Counted from the first letter of the stretch, positions 37,661 to 48,313 are shown. The stretch is 64,000 bases of DNA from CAVORB01 sp963736235 (GCA_963736235.1 CAVTOR010000019.1:25734-89733); one strand, 5' to 3'. The notes: generated from the letters alone by a model not told the origin. Made by a program: numbers and translations.

Positions 37661-38515
37661 GTGCCCGCCGAGCTCACTGCAGCAGCGGGTCCTGACCGCG
37701 CTCGCTCCTGGCCCCGCTCGCGATCGGCGGCGGTGCTGTTGCTGCCAACGCCCTATTTGCGCCTCTGTCTCGCAGTCGTGGTCGCTGCTTGGCAGCCTGG
37801 GAGTGGGCCGCGCTGGCCGGAATCGGCACGCCTCTTGGCCGCATCGCCTACCTTGCTCTGATCGGAACCTGCCTGTTGCTGCTGTGGCGGCTTCCCGGTC
37901 GGCAGATTGGTCTGCCGTACCTGCTGATCTCGGCCGGGCTTCTTTGGTGGCTGCGCGGATTACCTGTCTTCGGCTTCGCGTGCGTCGAGCCCGCGATGCG
38001 ATCTCGATCCCGCTGCTGGTGCTGATCGGACTTCCGGTGCTGCTCGGACCTTGGGTGGCGATGGTGCGAGCTCCACTGGCGTTGCGCGAGCAGGGCCCGC
38101 TGGCTGGTCCTGTTCCTGCTGGTGCTCGATCTGGGTGGCGGACTCGCCGCCTATTTCGTCGGGCCGGCAGTGGGGGCGCGACGAAGCTGGCTCCTGTGCT
38201 CAGCCCTGGCAAGACGCGGGTCGGTGTCTACGGCGCCCTCGCGGGTGCCGCCCTGCTGCGGCCTGTTGCTCGCCTGGGCGCATGGGTCTCGCGTGGCTCT
38301 CGGCGCTGTATCGTCGTGCTGATCTGTGTGGTCGACCGCCTTCATCTCCGTCGTCGGCGACCTGTACGAGAGCTGGCTCAAGCGCCGCCGGGGACGTCAA
38401 GGACTCCGGGCGGCTGCTGCCCGGGCACGGCGGCGTCCTCGACCGTATCGACAGCCTGACCGCGGCGGCGCCGGTGTTCACCCTGGGCATGCTCTGGTTG
38501 GAGGTCGGGCTGTGA
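37661..38515 (+). CDS. cdsA: Phosphatidate cytidylyltransferase (heavily frameshifted)
   Basis: About 280 residues of multi-span membrane protein spread over all three frames. Recognisable pieces in order: LQQRVLTAL, YLRLCLAVVVAAW, EWAALAGIGTPLGRIAYLAL, LPYLLISAGLLWWLRGLPVF, GVYGALAGAALL, STAFISVVGDLYESWLKRR and finally DVKDSGRLLPGHGGVLDRID, the CdsA signature, with the stop at 38513-38515. At least six indels. The GTG start at 37661 is inferred. It makes CDP-diacylglycerol for phospholipids. Position between uppS and dxr is conserved. Confidence 0.88.
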
Positions 38516-39708
38516 AAGGTATTGCGGTCCTCGGCTCCACCGGCTCTATCGGCGTCAGCACGCTCGATGTGGTGGCGCGTCATCCCGAGCGTTTTCGCGT
38601 GGTCGCCGTGACCGCCAACCGGGACGCGGAGGGCATGGCGCTGCAATGCCGGCGTCATCGGCCGGCTTACGCGGTCATGGCGGATCCGCAGGCGGCGCGC
38701 GCGGCTGCGGGACTTGCTCGCGGGCATGCGACGTCCGCCGGAGGTGCTGGCCGGGCCGCAAGCGCTCGAGACCGTCGCCTCCTTGCCGGAGGTGGATGAC
38801 GTCATGGCGGCCATCGTCGGCGCGGCGGGGCTGATGCCGACCCTGGCCGCGGCGCGCGCCGGGAAAGCGGGTGCTGCTCGCCAACAAGGAGGCGTTGGTG
38901 GTCGCCGGCGAGATCCTGATGGATGCGGTCGCGGACAGCGGGGCCCTGCTGCTGCCGATCGACAGCGAGCACAATGCCGTCTTCCAGTGTCTGCCCGCTG
39001 ACTATGCGGCGCGGGTCTCGCCGCGGTCGGCGTGGAGCGGATCCTGCTCACCGCCTCGGGCGGGCCGTTTCGCGATACGCCCGCTGGAGACGCTGCAGGC
39101 GGTGACCCCCGAGCAGGCCTGCGCCCACCCCAACTGGGACATGGGGCGCAAGATCTCGGTGGATTCGGCGACCATGATGAACAAGGGACTGGAGCTCATC
39201 GAGGCCTGCTGGCTCTTTGCGCACGACCCCGGATCGGATTCAGGTCGTGATCCATCCGCAGAGCGTGATCCATTCCCTGGTTCAGTATCGTCGACGGTTC
39301 CGTGCTGGCGCAGCTGGGCAATCCGGACATGCGCACCCCCATCGCCCATGCACTGGCGTGGCCCGAGCGCATGGATTCCGGCGTTGCGTCCTTGGATCTG
39401 TTCGCGGTCGCGCGACTGGATTTCCAGGCCCCTGGTCTGGACCGTTTTCCATGTCTCGACCTGGCCATCCGGGCGGCGGAGGCCGGCGGCACGGCGCCCG
39501 CCGTCCTGAACGCGGCCAATGAGGTCGCGGTGGCCGCATTTCTGGACGGGCGCATCGGATTCACGGCCATCGCGGAGCTCGTCGAGCGCACCCTCGATCG
39601 GCTGGCTCGCCGAACCGGTCGATGAGGGCGGACATTGCGCACTCCTGGAGGTCGATCGGCGGGCGCGGGCGATCGCGGAACAAAACCTAGTGCGCGCGTG
39701 TCGGATAA
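38512..39708 (+). CDS. dxr: 1-deoxy-D-xylulose 5-phosphate reductoisomerase (several frameshifts)
   Basis: GTG start at 38512 overlaps the cdsA stop. Segments: KGIAVLGSTGSIGVSTLDVV (NADPH site), RVLLANKEALVVAGEILMDA after an extra g at 38867, LLPIDSEHNAVFQCLPADYA, LTASGGPFRD, NWDMGRKISVDSATMMNKGL, and PAVLNAANEVAVAAFLDGRI. The last frame ends ALLEVDRRARAIAEQNLVRA, with a likely TAA at 39706-39708 after a one-base shift. Catalyses the committed step of the MEP isoprenoid pathway. Confidence 0.93.
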
Positions 39709-39715
39709 GGCGGCC

Positions 39716-41090
39716 ATGCAGAACTTGCTTTTCTACTGCTGCTTCCTTTGTCGTTGCCCTGGCGATCCTGATTGCCGTCCACGAGTTCGGCCACTTCTGG
39801 GTCGCGCCGCAAGCTTGGCGTCAAGGTGCTGCGCTTCTCCATCGGCTTCGGCAGGCCCTTGCTGAAGCGCGTGAGCCCGAGGGACGGCACCGAGTACGTG
39901 ATCGCCGCGATTCCCCTTGGCGGCTACGTGAAGATGCTCGACGAGCGCGAGGAGACGGTGCCCGCCGCGGAGCGTGCATCTCGCCTTCAACCGCCAGGCG
40001 CTTTGGAAGCGCTCCGCCATCGTTGCCGCTGGTCCTCTGTTCAACTTCCTTTTCGCGATCGCTCGCCTACTGGGGCATCCTGGTGCTCGGGCGACGTCGG
40101 TACCCGGGCGCTCGTCGGGTGAGGTTGAGCCCGGCTCGATGGCCGCGCAGGCGGGTTTCGTTCCGGGCGACGAGCTGCTCGCCGTCGGTGATCGTCCGAC
40201 GCCGACCTGGGAGGCCGCGGTCTTCGCCCTCATGGCGGAAGTCCTGGACGGCGAAGATCTGCCGGTTCGGGTGCGCGCGGAGGATGGTCTTGAATCGGTG
40301 CGTCTGTTGCCACGGGAGCGCGCTCTGCTGCGCTTCCGGACGACCCGGCGATCCTCGCGAACCTGGGCCTGACGCCCGCCCGGCCGACCTTGCCCCCGGT
40401 GATCGGCGAGTTGGTGCCGGGAGAGGCCGCCGAGGAGGCCGGCCTGCAACCCGGGGATCTCGTCCTGAGCGCCGAGGGTGAGGCGGTGGCCAACTGGCAG
40501 GAATGGGTGGATATTGTGCAGGACCACCCGGGAGACACGCTGCGGCTTGAGGTCGAGCGCCGGGGCGAGGTGCTCGATATCGCCGTGACGCCGCGCGCCG
40601 TGGACGGGCCGACGGGCCGGGTAGGGCGCATCGGCGCGGCGGCTCAGGTCCCCGATGATCTATTCGACAAGTACCGCACCGAGGTGCGGCGCGGGGCCAT
40701 TGGAGGCGATGGGCGCCGCGGTGGGCAAGACGGCGGATATGAGCCTGCTCATGCTGCGCGTTCTCGGGCGCATGATTGATCGGCAAGGCCTCGGTGGAGA
40801 ACCTGAGCGGGCCGATCTCCATCGCCGAGACCGCGGGCAAGACGGCGAGCTACGGTCTGGCCTACTTCGTCAAGTTCCTGGCGGTGGTCAGTATCAGTCT
40901 GGCGGTTCTGAACCTGTTGCCCATACCCGTGCTGGACGGCGGACACTTGTTGTATTTCGCCATCGAGGCCGTCAAGGGCAGCCCCCTGTCCGAGCAGGCG
41001 CAGATGCAGGGCCAGCGTGTCGGCATCGCCATCCTTGCGGCCCTGATGACCCTGGCCTTCTACGTCGACATCTCCCGCTTGGTCGGCTGA
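39716..41090 (+). CDS. rseP: Site-2 protease RseP (several frameshifts)
   Basis: About 450 residues. The zinc protease motif HEFGH is in ILIAVHEFGHFWVA. After an extra c near 39807 comes KLGVKVLRFSIGFGRPLLKR, then EYVIAAIPLGGYVKMLDERE, and tandem PDZ domains (EVEPGSMAAQAGFVPGDELL; ELVPGEAAEEAGLQPGDLVL). The C-terminal catalytic Asp motif is NLLPIPVLDGGHLLYFAIEA. Extra bases near 39976, 40064, 40091 and 40124 and further breaks split the frame. An inner-membrane protease that cleaves RseA-type anti-sigma factors in the envelope stress response. Confidence 0.93.
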
Positions 41091-41171
41091 TCCTCACCGC
41101 CGAGCGATCCGCAGCGGGTCGGGGCAAGCCGCGCCCGTGATCGGAGGCTCGCAACTCGACCCCCACGCCCT

Positions 41172-41177
41172 TATACT
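41172..41177 (+). promoter_or_regulatory. Possible -10 element upstream of bamA
   Basis: TATACT (5/6) 52 bp before the bamA start in the 138-bp rseP-bamA gap. The best -35 at 17 bp (TCGCAA) is poor, and a GCAACTC heptamer at 41151-41157 weakly recalls a sigma-E -35. Internal transcription of bamA is plausible but unproven. Confidence 0.25.
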
Positions 41178-41228
41178 AGCGCGCCGTAACAGACGCCGCT
41201 CTGGGATGCGGCATCCGCTTGGGAGGGG

Positions 41229-43602
41229 ATGGTTTTGCGAGCATCGAGTTCTGGTGGAGTGCGTCCGCAGAGGCGAAAGCTCGTGCTGCTCCTCGTGCTG
41301 TCGATCCTGAGCACCTGCGCTTTCGGCGCCGAGTTTCGCATTTCCGATATCCGCGTCGAAGGGCTCCAGCGCATAGCCCCGGGTACCGTCTTCACCTATC
41401 TCCCGGTGAAGGTGGGTGACACGACCACGGATGCCGCCACCGCGAACATCATCCGCACGCTGTACGGGACGGGATTTTTCAAGGACGTGCGCGTAGAGCG
41501 CGACGGTTCTGTGCTGGTCATCTGGGTGCAGGAGCGCCCATCGGTGGCGGAGATCACGATCGTCGGTAATAAGGACATCGAGACCGAAGCGCTCACGGAC
41601 GGCCTCAAGGATGTAGGGCTGGCGGAAGGGCGGGTCTTCAACCCCTCGGTCCTGGACCGCATCGAGCAGGAGCTCAAGCGGCAGTACTTCGCGCGCGGCA
41701 AGTACGGCGTGGAAGTCCAGTCCACCGTCTCGCCGCTGGAGCGCAACCGGGTCGCCGTGACCATCAAGATCCAAGAGGGGCTGACCGCCCGCATCAAGCA
41801 GATCAATGTCATCGGCAACGAGGCCTTCGAGGAGAAGGAGCTGCTCAAGCAGTTCAAGCTCGGTTCCAGCAAGTGGCACTCCTTCTACTCCAAGAACGAC
41901 CAGTACTCGAAGCAAAAGCTGGCCGGCGATCTCGAGGCCTTGCGGTCGTTCTACCTCGACCGCGGCTACATCAAGTTCGAGATCAAGTCGACCCAGGTTT
42001 CCATCAGCGCGGACAAGAAGGACATCTACATCACCGTCGGCATCGAGGAAGGGGACGTCTACTCGGTCAGCGACATTCAGCTTGCCGGCGAGCAATCGGT
42101 GCCGGCGCAGCAATTGTTTCCCCTGATCCACATGCAGCCGCGGCGAGGTGTTCTCGCGCAAGGTCACCACGGAGAGTGCGGAGCGTATCTCGAAATACCT
42201 CGGCAACGAGGGTTACGCCTTTGCCAACGTCAACACGATTCCGGAGATCGACGACGAGAAAAAGCAGGTCGCGGTCATCTTTTTCGTCGATCCGGGCAAG
42301 CGGGTCTATGTCCGGCGCATCAACATGAAGGGCAATACCCGGACCCGCGACGAGGTGCTGCGCCGCGAGATGCGGCAGCTGGAGGCGGCCTGGTTCTCCA
42401 CCGAGTTGGTGAAGAAGTCCCGCGAGCGACTGCAGCGCTTGGGTTACTTCGACGAGGTCACCATCGAGACGCCTGCGGTTGCCGGCTCCGCCGACGAGGT
42501 GGACGTCGAGGTCACGGTCAAGGAGAAGGCCTCGGGCAATCTTGCTCGCCGGTATCGGCTACTCGCAGAGCAGGGCATCATCTTCAACACCAGCGTCACC
42601 CAGAACAACTTCCTCGGCACCGGCAAGCGCGTCTCCTTCGCCTTCAACAACAGCGATTCGAACCGTCTGTACCAACTCGCCTACACCAACCCCTACTACA
42701 CCATCGACGGCATCAGCCGCGGATTCGAGCTCTCGTACCGGGAAACGGATTTCGCCGAACTCGACAGCGCCGACTACGTCACCGATGTCGGGGTCGCCGG
42801 AATGAGCTTCGGCCTTCCGATCTCCGACACCAGTCGCGCCGGTCTTGGTATCCGCTACCAGTACACCAATTTCCAGGCGGGTGCGTCATTGCTCGCGCGT
42901 CGACTTCGTCGAAGAGAACGGTGACCAATTCAATGACTTCTTGCTCACCGCCTCCTACACGAACGACTCGCGTGACTCGGCGGTGTTTCCGACCAGCGGC
43001 GGCCTGCAAACGCTTGCTGGCCGAGGTCTCGGTGCCCGGCAGCGATCTGCAGTACTATCGGCTCACCTACCGCCATCGGCGTTATGTCCCGCTGACCAGC
43101 CGCTTCACGCTTGGCACTGAACGCTGATCTCGGTTACGGCGCGGGCTTGGGTGACACGGATTCGCTTCCCTTCTTCGAGAACTTCTTCGCTGGCGGGCCG
43201 CGAACGGTGCGGGGTTGGAAGGATAATACCCTGGGCCCCCGGGAGACCACGCTTGAGCGAGATCCGGTGGGCGGTAACGTCAAGATCGCCGGGAGTATCG
43301 AGCTCTTCGCCCCGCCCCCCATCGGCGGCGACTTCGAGAAGTCGCTTCGACTGGGGGCATTCTTCGATTTCGGCAACGTGTGGTGGACCGACGACTCACC
43401 CAGTCTTCGGATCGACGGGGTGGATACTGACCTTGTTTCACCGACCGGGTTCAGTCTGGGGGACATGCGTTACTCTGTTGGCTTGTCCGCGGTCTGGCTG
43501 TCGCCAGTGGGTGCTCTCTCGCTGAGCCTTGCCTATCCGCTGAACGAAAAGGATGGCGATCAAACGCAGATCTTCCAGTTCGGTTTCGGCCAGACTTTCT
43601 GA
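41229..43602 (+). CDS. bamA: Outer membrane protein assembly factor BamA (frameshifted)
   Basis: About 790 residues. Signal peptide (KLVLLLVLSILSTCAFG/AEF), then POTRA repeats (RISDIRVEGLQRIAPGTVFT; VAEITIVGNKDIETEALTDG; IKQINVIGNEAFEEKELLKQ; VYVRRINMKGNTRTRDEVLR) and the C-terminal beta-barrel (GGPRTVRGWKDNTLGPRE with the VRGW loop-6 motif; ends QIFQFGFGQTF with terminal Phe). Breaks: near 42140, an insertion/deletion pair at 42543-42585 hiding LLAGIGYSQS, near 42895, 43010 and 43115. Inserts beta-barrel proteins into the outer membrane; essential. TTG at 41235 is an alternative start with better spacing from GGGAGGGG. Confidence 0.95.
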
Positions 43603-43620
43603 GGTAACGGGAGAAACCAG

Positions 43621-44136
43621 GTGACGAGACTTCTGCTATCCGCGGTCGGGATGCTGTTGACGGTGGCGACCTCCCAAGTCCTGGCGTTGGACTATGTGAT
43701 TGCGGTGATCGATCCGACGCGGATCGTCGAGCAATCGCCCCAGTATGAAGCTGCCCGCAAGGCGCTCCAGCAGGAGGTAAACGAGCGGGAGCAGGATCTC
43801 AGCTCCCAGCAATCGCAGATGGAGGAGTTGAAGAAGAAGCTCGAGCGCGATGCTGCCCTGATGAGCGAGGACGAGATTCAGCGCCTGCAGAACGATATCC
43901 GCAACCGTGAGCGCAAGCTCAAGTACGCGCAGGCGGAGTTCCGCGAGGACTTCGCGCTGCGGCAGAACGAGTTGCGCACCAAGCTTGCGCAGGAGGTGAA
44001 CGAGGTGGTCAAGGAGCTGGCGAAGGAGGAGAAGATCGATCTCATCGTCAGCGAAGGCATCGTCTACTACAGCGAGCGCATAGACATCTCCGACAAGGTG
44101 GTCGAGCGTCTGCGATCAAAGTTCAAGCCGAAATAG
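43621..44136 (+). CDS. skp: Periplasmic chaperone Skp/OmpH family
   Basis: 171 residues from GTG at 43621, with GGGAGA 6 nt upstream. Signal peptide LLLSAVGMLLTVATSQVLA, then IAVIDPTRIVEQSPQYEAAR and a long coiled-coil arm (REQDLSSQQSQMEELKKKLE, NRERKLKYAQAEFREDFALR), ending KIDLIVSEGIVYYSERIDIS. Holds unfolded outer-membrane proteins in the periplasm for BamA. Directly downstream of bamA, as usual. Confidence 0.95.
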   Translation: MTRLLLSAVGMLLTVATSQVLALDYVIAVIDPTRIVEQSPQYEAARKALQQEVNEREQDLSSQQSQMEELKKKLERDAALMSEDEIQRLQNDIRNRERKLKYAQAEFREDFALRQNELRTKLAQEVNEVVKELAKEEKIDLIVSEGIVYYSERIDISDKVVERLRSKFKPK

Positions 44137-44179
44137 CCCAGTCCTGCCGTCACCGCTGACGGCCAGTCGACAGCCCCCT

Positions 44180-45232
44180 ATGGATTCGGACCGCTCACTC
44201 CAGGATCTTGCGGACAGACTCGGCGCTCGTATGCGCGGTGACGGCTCCGTGCGGGTGAGCCGCGTCGATACCTTGACCAGGGCCGACCGGCACAGCCTCT
44301 GTTTCTTCAGCGACCGTAAGTATCTCAGTGAGCTAAGAGCTACCCGGGCGGGTGCGGTGATCATCGCCGAGAAGGACCTTGAGTTCTGCCCGGTGAGCGC
44401 ACTCGTGACCGACAATCCGTATCTCGCTTACGCCTACGCGGCGCGCCTGCTCCACCCCGAGCCCGAGGTCATCGGGGGTTGCCATCCGAGCGCGGTCGTG
44501 GCGCCAGGCGCCCGGGTCGATACCAGCGCCTGCATCGGCCCCACTGCGGTCGTGGAAGAGGGCGTCGAGATCGGGCCGCGCGTCTTCATCGGTCCTGGAT
44601 GTATCGTCGGGGCTGGGTGCGCGATCGCTGAGGACAGCCGCCTGGTTGCGCGCGTGACCCTGTGCGCGGGAACGCGGGTAGGCCGGCGGGTACTGATTCA
44701 CCCTGGGGCGGTCATTGGGCGCGAAGGATTCGGCTTTGCGATGGACGGTGAGCGTTGGGTGCGGATACCTCAGCTCGGGCGCGTGGTCCTCGGGGACGAC
44801 GTGGAGATCGGCGCCAATACGACCGTGGATCGCGGGGCGCTGGAGGATACGGTCATCGCCGCGGGAGCCAAGCTCGATAATCTGATTCAGATCGGGCACA
44901 ACTGCCGCATCGGCGAGAATACCGCGATGGCCGCCTGCTCCGGCATCTCGGGCTCGACCAGCATCGGACGCGATTGCACCATCGCCGGCGCTGTCGGCAT
45001 GGCGGGCCATTTGGTGATTGGTGATAAGGTCCATTTCACCGGCATGGCCATGGTCACCCGATCCTTTGCTGAGCCGGGGGTCTATAGCAGCGGTATCCCG
45101 GCGATGCCCAACGCGGAGTGGCGGCGAAACGCGGCCCGGTTCCGGCATCTCGATGAGCTTGCCAGGCGCTTGAAACGCCTGGAGGAAAAGCTCGAGCGAG
45201 GCGTGAAGACCCCGGGGAAGCAATCAGACTGA
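44180..45232 (+). CDS. lpxD: UDP-3-O-acylglucosamine N-acyltransferase
   Basis: 350 residues. N-terminal uridine-binding domain (SLQDLADRLGARMRGDGSVR), then hexapeptide repeats (VGRRVLIHPGAVIGREGFGF, VVLGDDVEIGANTTVDRGAL). The catalytic His is in LDNLIQIGHNCRIGENTAMA. A C-terminal helix (LDELARRLKRLEEKLER) is typical. Third step of lipid A synthesis, adding the second hydroxyacyl chain. Confidence 0.97.
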   Translation: MDSDRSLQDLADRLGARMRGDGSVRVSRVDTLTRADRHSLCFFSDRKYLSELRATRAGAVIIAEKDLEFCPVSALVTDNPYLAYAYAARLLHPEPEVIGGCHPSAVVAPGARVDTSACIGPTAVVEEGVEIGPRVFIGPGCIVGAGCAIAEDSRLVARVTLCAGTRVGRRVLIHPGAVIGREGFGFAMDGERWVRIPQLGRVVLGDDVEIGANTTVDRGALEDTVIAAGAKLDNLIQIGHNCRIGENTAMAACSGISGSTSIGRDCTIAGAVGMAGHLVIGDKVHFTGMAMVTRSFAEPGVYSSGIPAMPNAEWRRNAARFRHLDELARRLKRLEEKLERGVKTPGKQSD

Positions 45233-45282
45233 TCTGGCGCGCAGGTCGGCCCGCGGGGCGCCCCGCGGCAACGGAGGTAGCA

Positions 45283-45726
45283 GTGAGCACGATGGATATT
45301 AACAAGGTGTTGCAGTTGCTGCCGCACCGGTACCCGTTTTTGTTGATCGATCGGGTGATCGAGTTCGAGCCTGACGATTACCTGATCGCGCGCAAGAACG
45401 TGACCTACAACGAGCACTTTTTCAACGGGCACTTCCCGGCGCGTCCGGTGATGCCCGGGGTATTGATCGTGGAGGCGATGGCTCAGGCAACGGGTCTCTT
45501 GGCGATGGAGTCCCGCCCGAACGAGGTTGGGGAGAAGGGCCTCTATTATTTCGTCGGCATCGATAAGGCACGTTTCAAGCGGCCGGTGGAACCGGGCGAT
45601 CAGTTGATCCTGGAGGTGCACCTGCGCACCGTGCGTCGGGGCATCTGGATGTTTACCGGAGAGGCCAGGGTGGACGACAAGATGGTCGCCACCGCGGACA
45701 TCATGTGCACTGCCCGGGATCTCTGA
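45283..45726 (+). CDS. fabZ: 3-hydroxyacyl-ACP dehydratase FabZ
   Basis: 147 residues. The GTG at 45283 is preferred because GGAGG lies 5 nt upstream; ATG at 45292 would be 14 nt away. INKVLQLLPHRYPFLLIDRV and the active-site segment NGHFPARPVMPGVLIVEAMA (catalytic His and Glu) identify FabZ. Dehydrates hydroxyacyl-ACP in fatty-acid elongation and competes with LpxA for the same hydroxyacyl-ACP pool, in line with their adjacency. Confidence 0.97.
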   Translation: MSTMDINKVLQLLPHRYPFLLIDRVIEFEPDDYLIARKNVTYNEHFFNGHFPARPVMPGVLIVEAMAQATGLLAMESRPNEVGEKGLYYFVGIDKARFKRPVEPGDQLILEVHLRTVRRGIWMFTGEARVDDKMVATADIMCTARDL

Positions 45727-45728
45727 GG

Positions 45729-46494
45729 TTGATTCATTCCACGGCCGTCATCGACCCCGCAGCCGAGCTGGATGAGGGCGTCGAGGTCGGTCCCTACAGC
45801 AGTCATCGGCAACCGAGTCCGCATCGGGCGCGGGACAAGGGTCGGGCCCCATACAGTGATCCGCGGCCCGACGGAAATCGGGGCCGATAACCGGATCTTC
45901 CAGTTCGCGTCGGTCGGCGAGGACCCGCAGGACAAGAAGTACGATGGCGAAGAGACCCGGCTCATCATCGGCGACCGAAACGTCGTGCGCGAGTACGTCA
46001 CCCTGCACCGGGGAACCGTGCAGGACGCAGGCGAGACGCGCATCGGCAACGACAACCTCTTCATGGCCTACGTTCATGTGGCCCATGACTGCCGAATCGG
46101 AGACAAGGTGATCATGGCCAACGCGGCCTCGCTCGCCGGTCACGTCGAGGTGCAGGACTGGGCCATCCTCGGCGGTTTCGCCATCGTGCATCAGTTCTGC
46201 CGCATCGGCGCACACAGCTTCAGTGCCATGGGGTCGGTAATCGGCATGGACGTGCCGCCCTTCGTGCTCGTCAGCGGCCATCCCGCCGAGCCCCGCAGCA
46301 TCAACGCGGAGGGCTTGCGGCGTCGCGGGTTCGACGCGGCGAGCATCCAGCGCATAAAGCAGGCGTTTCGTCTGCTCTACAAGTCGGGCCGAGCGCTCGA
46401 TGATGCCCTGGCCGCGATGCGCGCGCTGGCCTCGCCCGAGACGGATCTGATGGCCGATTTTGTCGCCTCTCGCGAACGCGGCATCCTGCGCTGA
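45729..46494 (+). CDS. lpxA: UDP-N-acetylglucosamine acyltransferase (one frameshift)
   Basis: About 254 residues. TTG start at 45729, 2 bp after the fabZ stop: LIHSTAVIDPAAELDEGVEV. An extra a near 45801 shifts to VIGNRVRIGRGTRVGPHTVI, then NDNLFMAYVHVAHDCRIGDK with catalytic His, and GGFAIVHQFCRIGAHSFSAM. Hexapeptide beta-helix followed by a helical C-terminal domain. First step of lipid A synthesis. Its TGA shares a base with the lpxB ATG. Confidence 0.96.
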
Positions 46495-47744
46495 TGGGGA
46501 GCGACGGCGCCGATGGTTGGATCGGAAAACCCGCCCCATCGTCCGATCCCCCCCAGCGGCTCGCGCACCGGACACCGGATGAGGGTGGCCGAGGTTCGCT
46601 GACGGTTGGGATCGTCGCCAACGAACCTTCAGGCGATATTCTCGGGGCCTCCGTCGTGCGCGCGATCAAGGGGCTGGTGCCGGGCGCCCGGTTCGTGGGC
46701 GTGGCTGGTCCTCACATGCAGGCGGCGGGTTGCGAGAGCCTGCTGCCCCTGGAGCAGCTCTCGGTCATGGGGCTGGTGGAGGTGATGCGGCACCTGCGTG
46801 AGCTGTTGCGCATCCGCCGGGACCTGGCCCGCTTCTTTCTGGACCTGCGCCCCGATGTCTTCATCGGCGTTGACGCACCCGATTTTAATCTTGGTCTCGA
46901 AACGCGGTTGCGCCGGGCGGGCATCCGCACCGTCCACCTGGTCAGTCCCACCGTGTGGGCTTGGCGCTCGGGCCGGGTCAAGGGCATCCGACGCGCGGTC
47001 GACCTCATGCTATCCATCTTCCCCTTCGAGGAGGAGTTTCTGCGAGACCATGGGATTCCGGTACGCTATGTTGGGCATCCGCTGGCCGACGAGATCCCCT
47101 TTGACGTGGACCGCGCACAGGCGCGTGCCTCCCTGGGGCTGGCCGCCGAGGGCGCGGTCGTCGCGATCCTTCCCGGGAGCCGGGCGAGCGAGGTGCGGGC
47201 GCTCGCCGCGCCCTTCCTTCAGGCTGCCCGCCGAAGCCAGGAACTGCGCCCGGGTCTGAGGTTTGCCGCGCCGCTCGTCAATCCCACCCTGCGCGCGATC
47301 TTCACCGAGGTGCTCGCCCGCGAGGCGCCGGATTTGCCTATCGTTCTGGTGGACGGCCGCAGCCGTGACGTTATCGCCGCCAGCGACTGCGTGCTCACGG
47401 CCTCGGGCACCGCCACCCTCGAGACCCTGTTGCTCGGGCGGCCAATGGTGGTGGGCTATCGCGTGAACGAGTTGACGTACCGACTGATCCGCGGCTTGGG
47501 ATTGGTCAAGGTGCCCTTCATCGCCATGGCCAACCTGCTGGCGGAGGCCGAGCTGGCCCCGGAGTTCGTCCAGGATCGATGCCGACCCGAGCTCCTGGCG
47601 CCGGCGATTCTGGACTTTCTCGACCGGCCGGAGCGCGTGCGGGAGATCCAGGTGCGATATGCCGAGATTCACCGGCAACTGCGCCGCGACGCTGGCCGCG
47701 AGGCGGCCTTGGCGGTGCTGGACTTGGTCGGAGAACGGACATGA
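46494..47744 (+). CDS. lpxB: Lipid-A-disaccharide synthase
   Basis: 416 residues, GT-B glycosyltransferase. SLTVGIVANEPSGDILGASV, LSVMGLVEVMRHLRELLRIR, FIGVDAPDFNLGLETRLRRA, HLVSPTVWAWRSGRVKGIRR and VLTASGTATLETLLLGRPMV are diagnostic. The start at 46494 gives about 35 residues before the usual N-terminus; no good alternative start is seen in frame, so the extension may be real or initiation may be non-canonical. Joins two acylated glucosamines into the lipid A disaccharide. Confidence 0.96.
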   Translation: MGSDGADGWIGKPAPSSDPPQRLAHRTPDEGGRGSLTVGIVANEPSGDILGASVVRAIKGLVPGARFVGVAGPHMQAAGCESLLPLEQLSVMGLVEVMRHLRELLRIRRDLARFFLDLRPDVFIGVDAPDFNLGLETRLRRAGIRTVHLVSPTVWAWRSGRVKGIRRAVDLMLSIFPFEEEFLRDHGIPVRYVGHPLADEIPFDVDRAQARASLGLAAEGAVVAILPGSRASEVRALAAPFLQAARRSQELRPGLRFAAPLVNPTLRAIFTEVLAREAPDLPIVLVDGRSRDVIAASDCVLTASGTATLETLLLGRPMVVGYRVNELTYRLIRGLGLVKVPFIAMANLLAEAELAPEFVQDRCRPELLAPAILDFLDRPERVREIQVRYAEIHRQLRRDAGREAALAVLDLVGERT

Positions 47745-48313
47745 GCCGGTTTCTCCTCGTTGCCGGGGTCGACGAGGCAGGGCGGGGACCTCTGGCCGGT
47801 CCCGTGGCCGCCGCGGCGGTGATCCTGCATCCCTCGCGTCCGATTTTTGGCCTCGCCGACTCGAAGAAGCTCACGGCAACGAGGCGCGACGCGTTGGAGC
47901 CCCAGATCATGGAACACGCGATCGCGTGGGCGGTGGCCTTCGCCACCGTGGAGGAGATAGACCGCATCAACATCCTGCAGGCGTCCCTGCTCGCCATGCG
48001 GCGGGCGGTAGAGGATCTGGCCGTTGCCCCGGGAAAGGCCCAGGTGGATGGCAACCACTGTCCGCACCTTCATTGTCCGGCGGAGGCGGTGGTCGGCGGT
48101 GATGCGAGCGTGCCCGCGATCAGCGCCGCCTCCATCCTTGCCAAGGTGGCGCGGGACCGGGAAATGAGGCGTCTGGATTGCCTCTATCCGGGCTTCGGCT
48201 TCGCCCGCCACAAGGGCTATCCGACCGGCGAGCACCTGGCCGCTTTGCGGGAGCTGGGGCCGTGCGAGGTTCATCGGCGCTCGTATCGGCCGGTGCGCGA
48301 GTTGCTTATCTGA
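47741..48313 (+). CDS. rnhB: Ribonuclease HII
   Basis: 190 residues. VAGVDEAGRGPLAGPVAAAA carries the DE of the active site, FGLADSKKLTATRRDALEP follows, with VDGNHCP and ISAASILAKVARDREMRRLD supplying the remaining acidic residues. ATG at 47741 overlaps the lpxB stop (ATGA). Removes RNA from RNA:DNA hybrids and single ribonucleotides from DNA. Confidence 0.96.
   Translation: MSRFLLVAGVDEAGRGPLAGPVAAAAVILHPSRPIFGLADSKKLTATRRDALEPQIMEHAIAWAVAFATVEEIDRINILQASLLAMRRAVEDLAVAPGKAQVDGNHCPHLHCPAEAVVGGDASVPAISAASILAKVARDREMRRLDCLYPGFGFARHKGYPTGEHLAALRELGPCEVHRRSYRPVRELLI

Noticed and set aside
35197..43115. Programmed ribosomal frameshifting or pseudogenes in tsf, pyrH, cdsA, dxr, rseP and bamA
   Set aside because: The breaks are too many, vary in direction, lack a common slippery heptamer, and hit essential genes. 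Sequence error explains them better.
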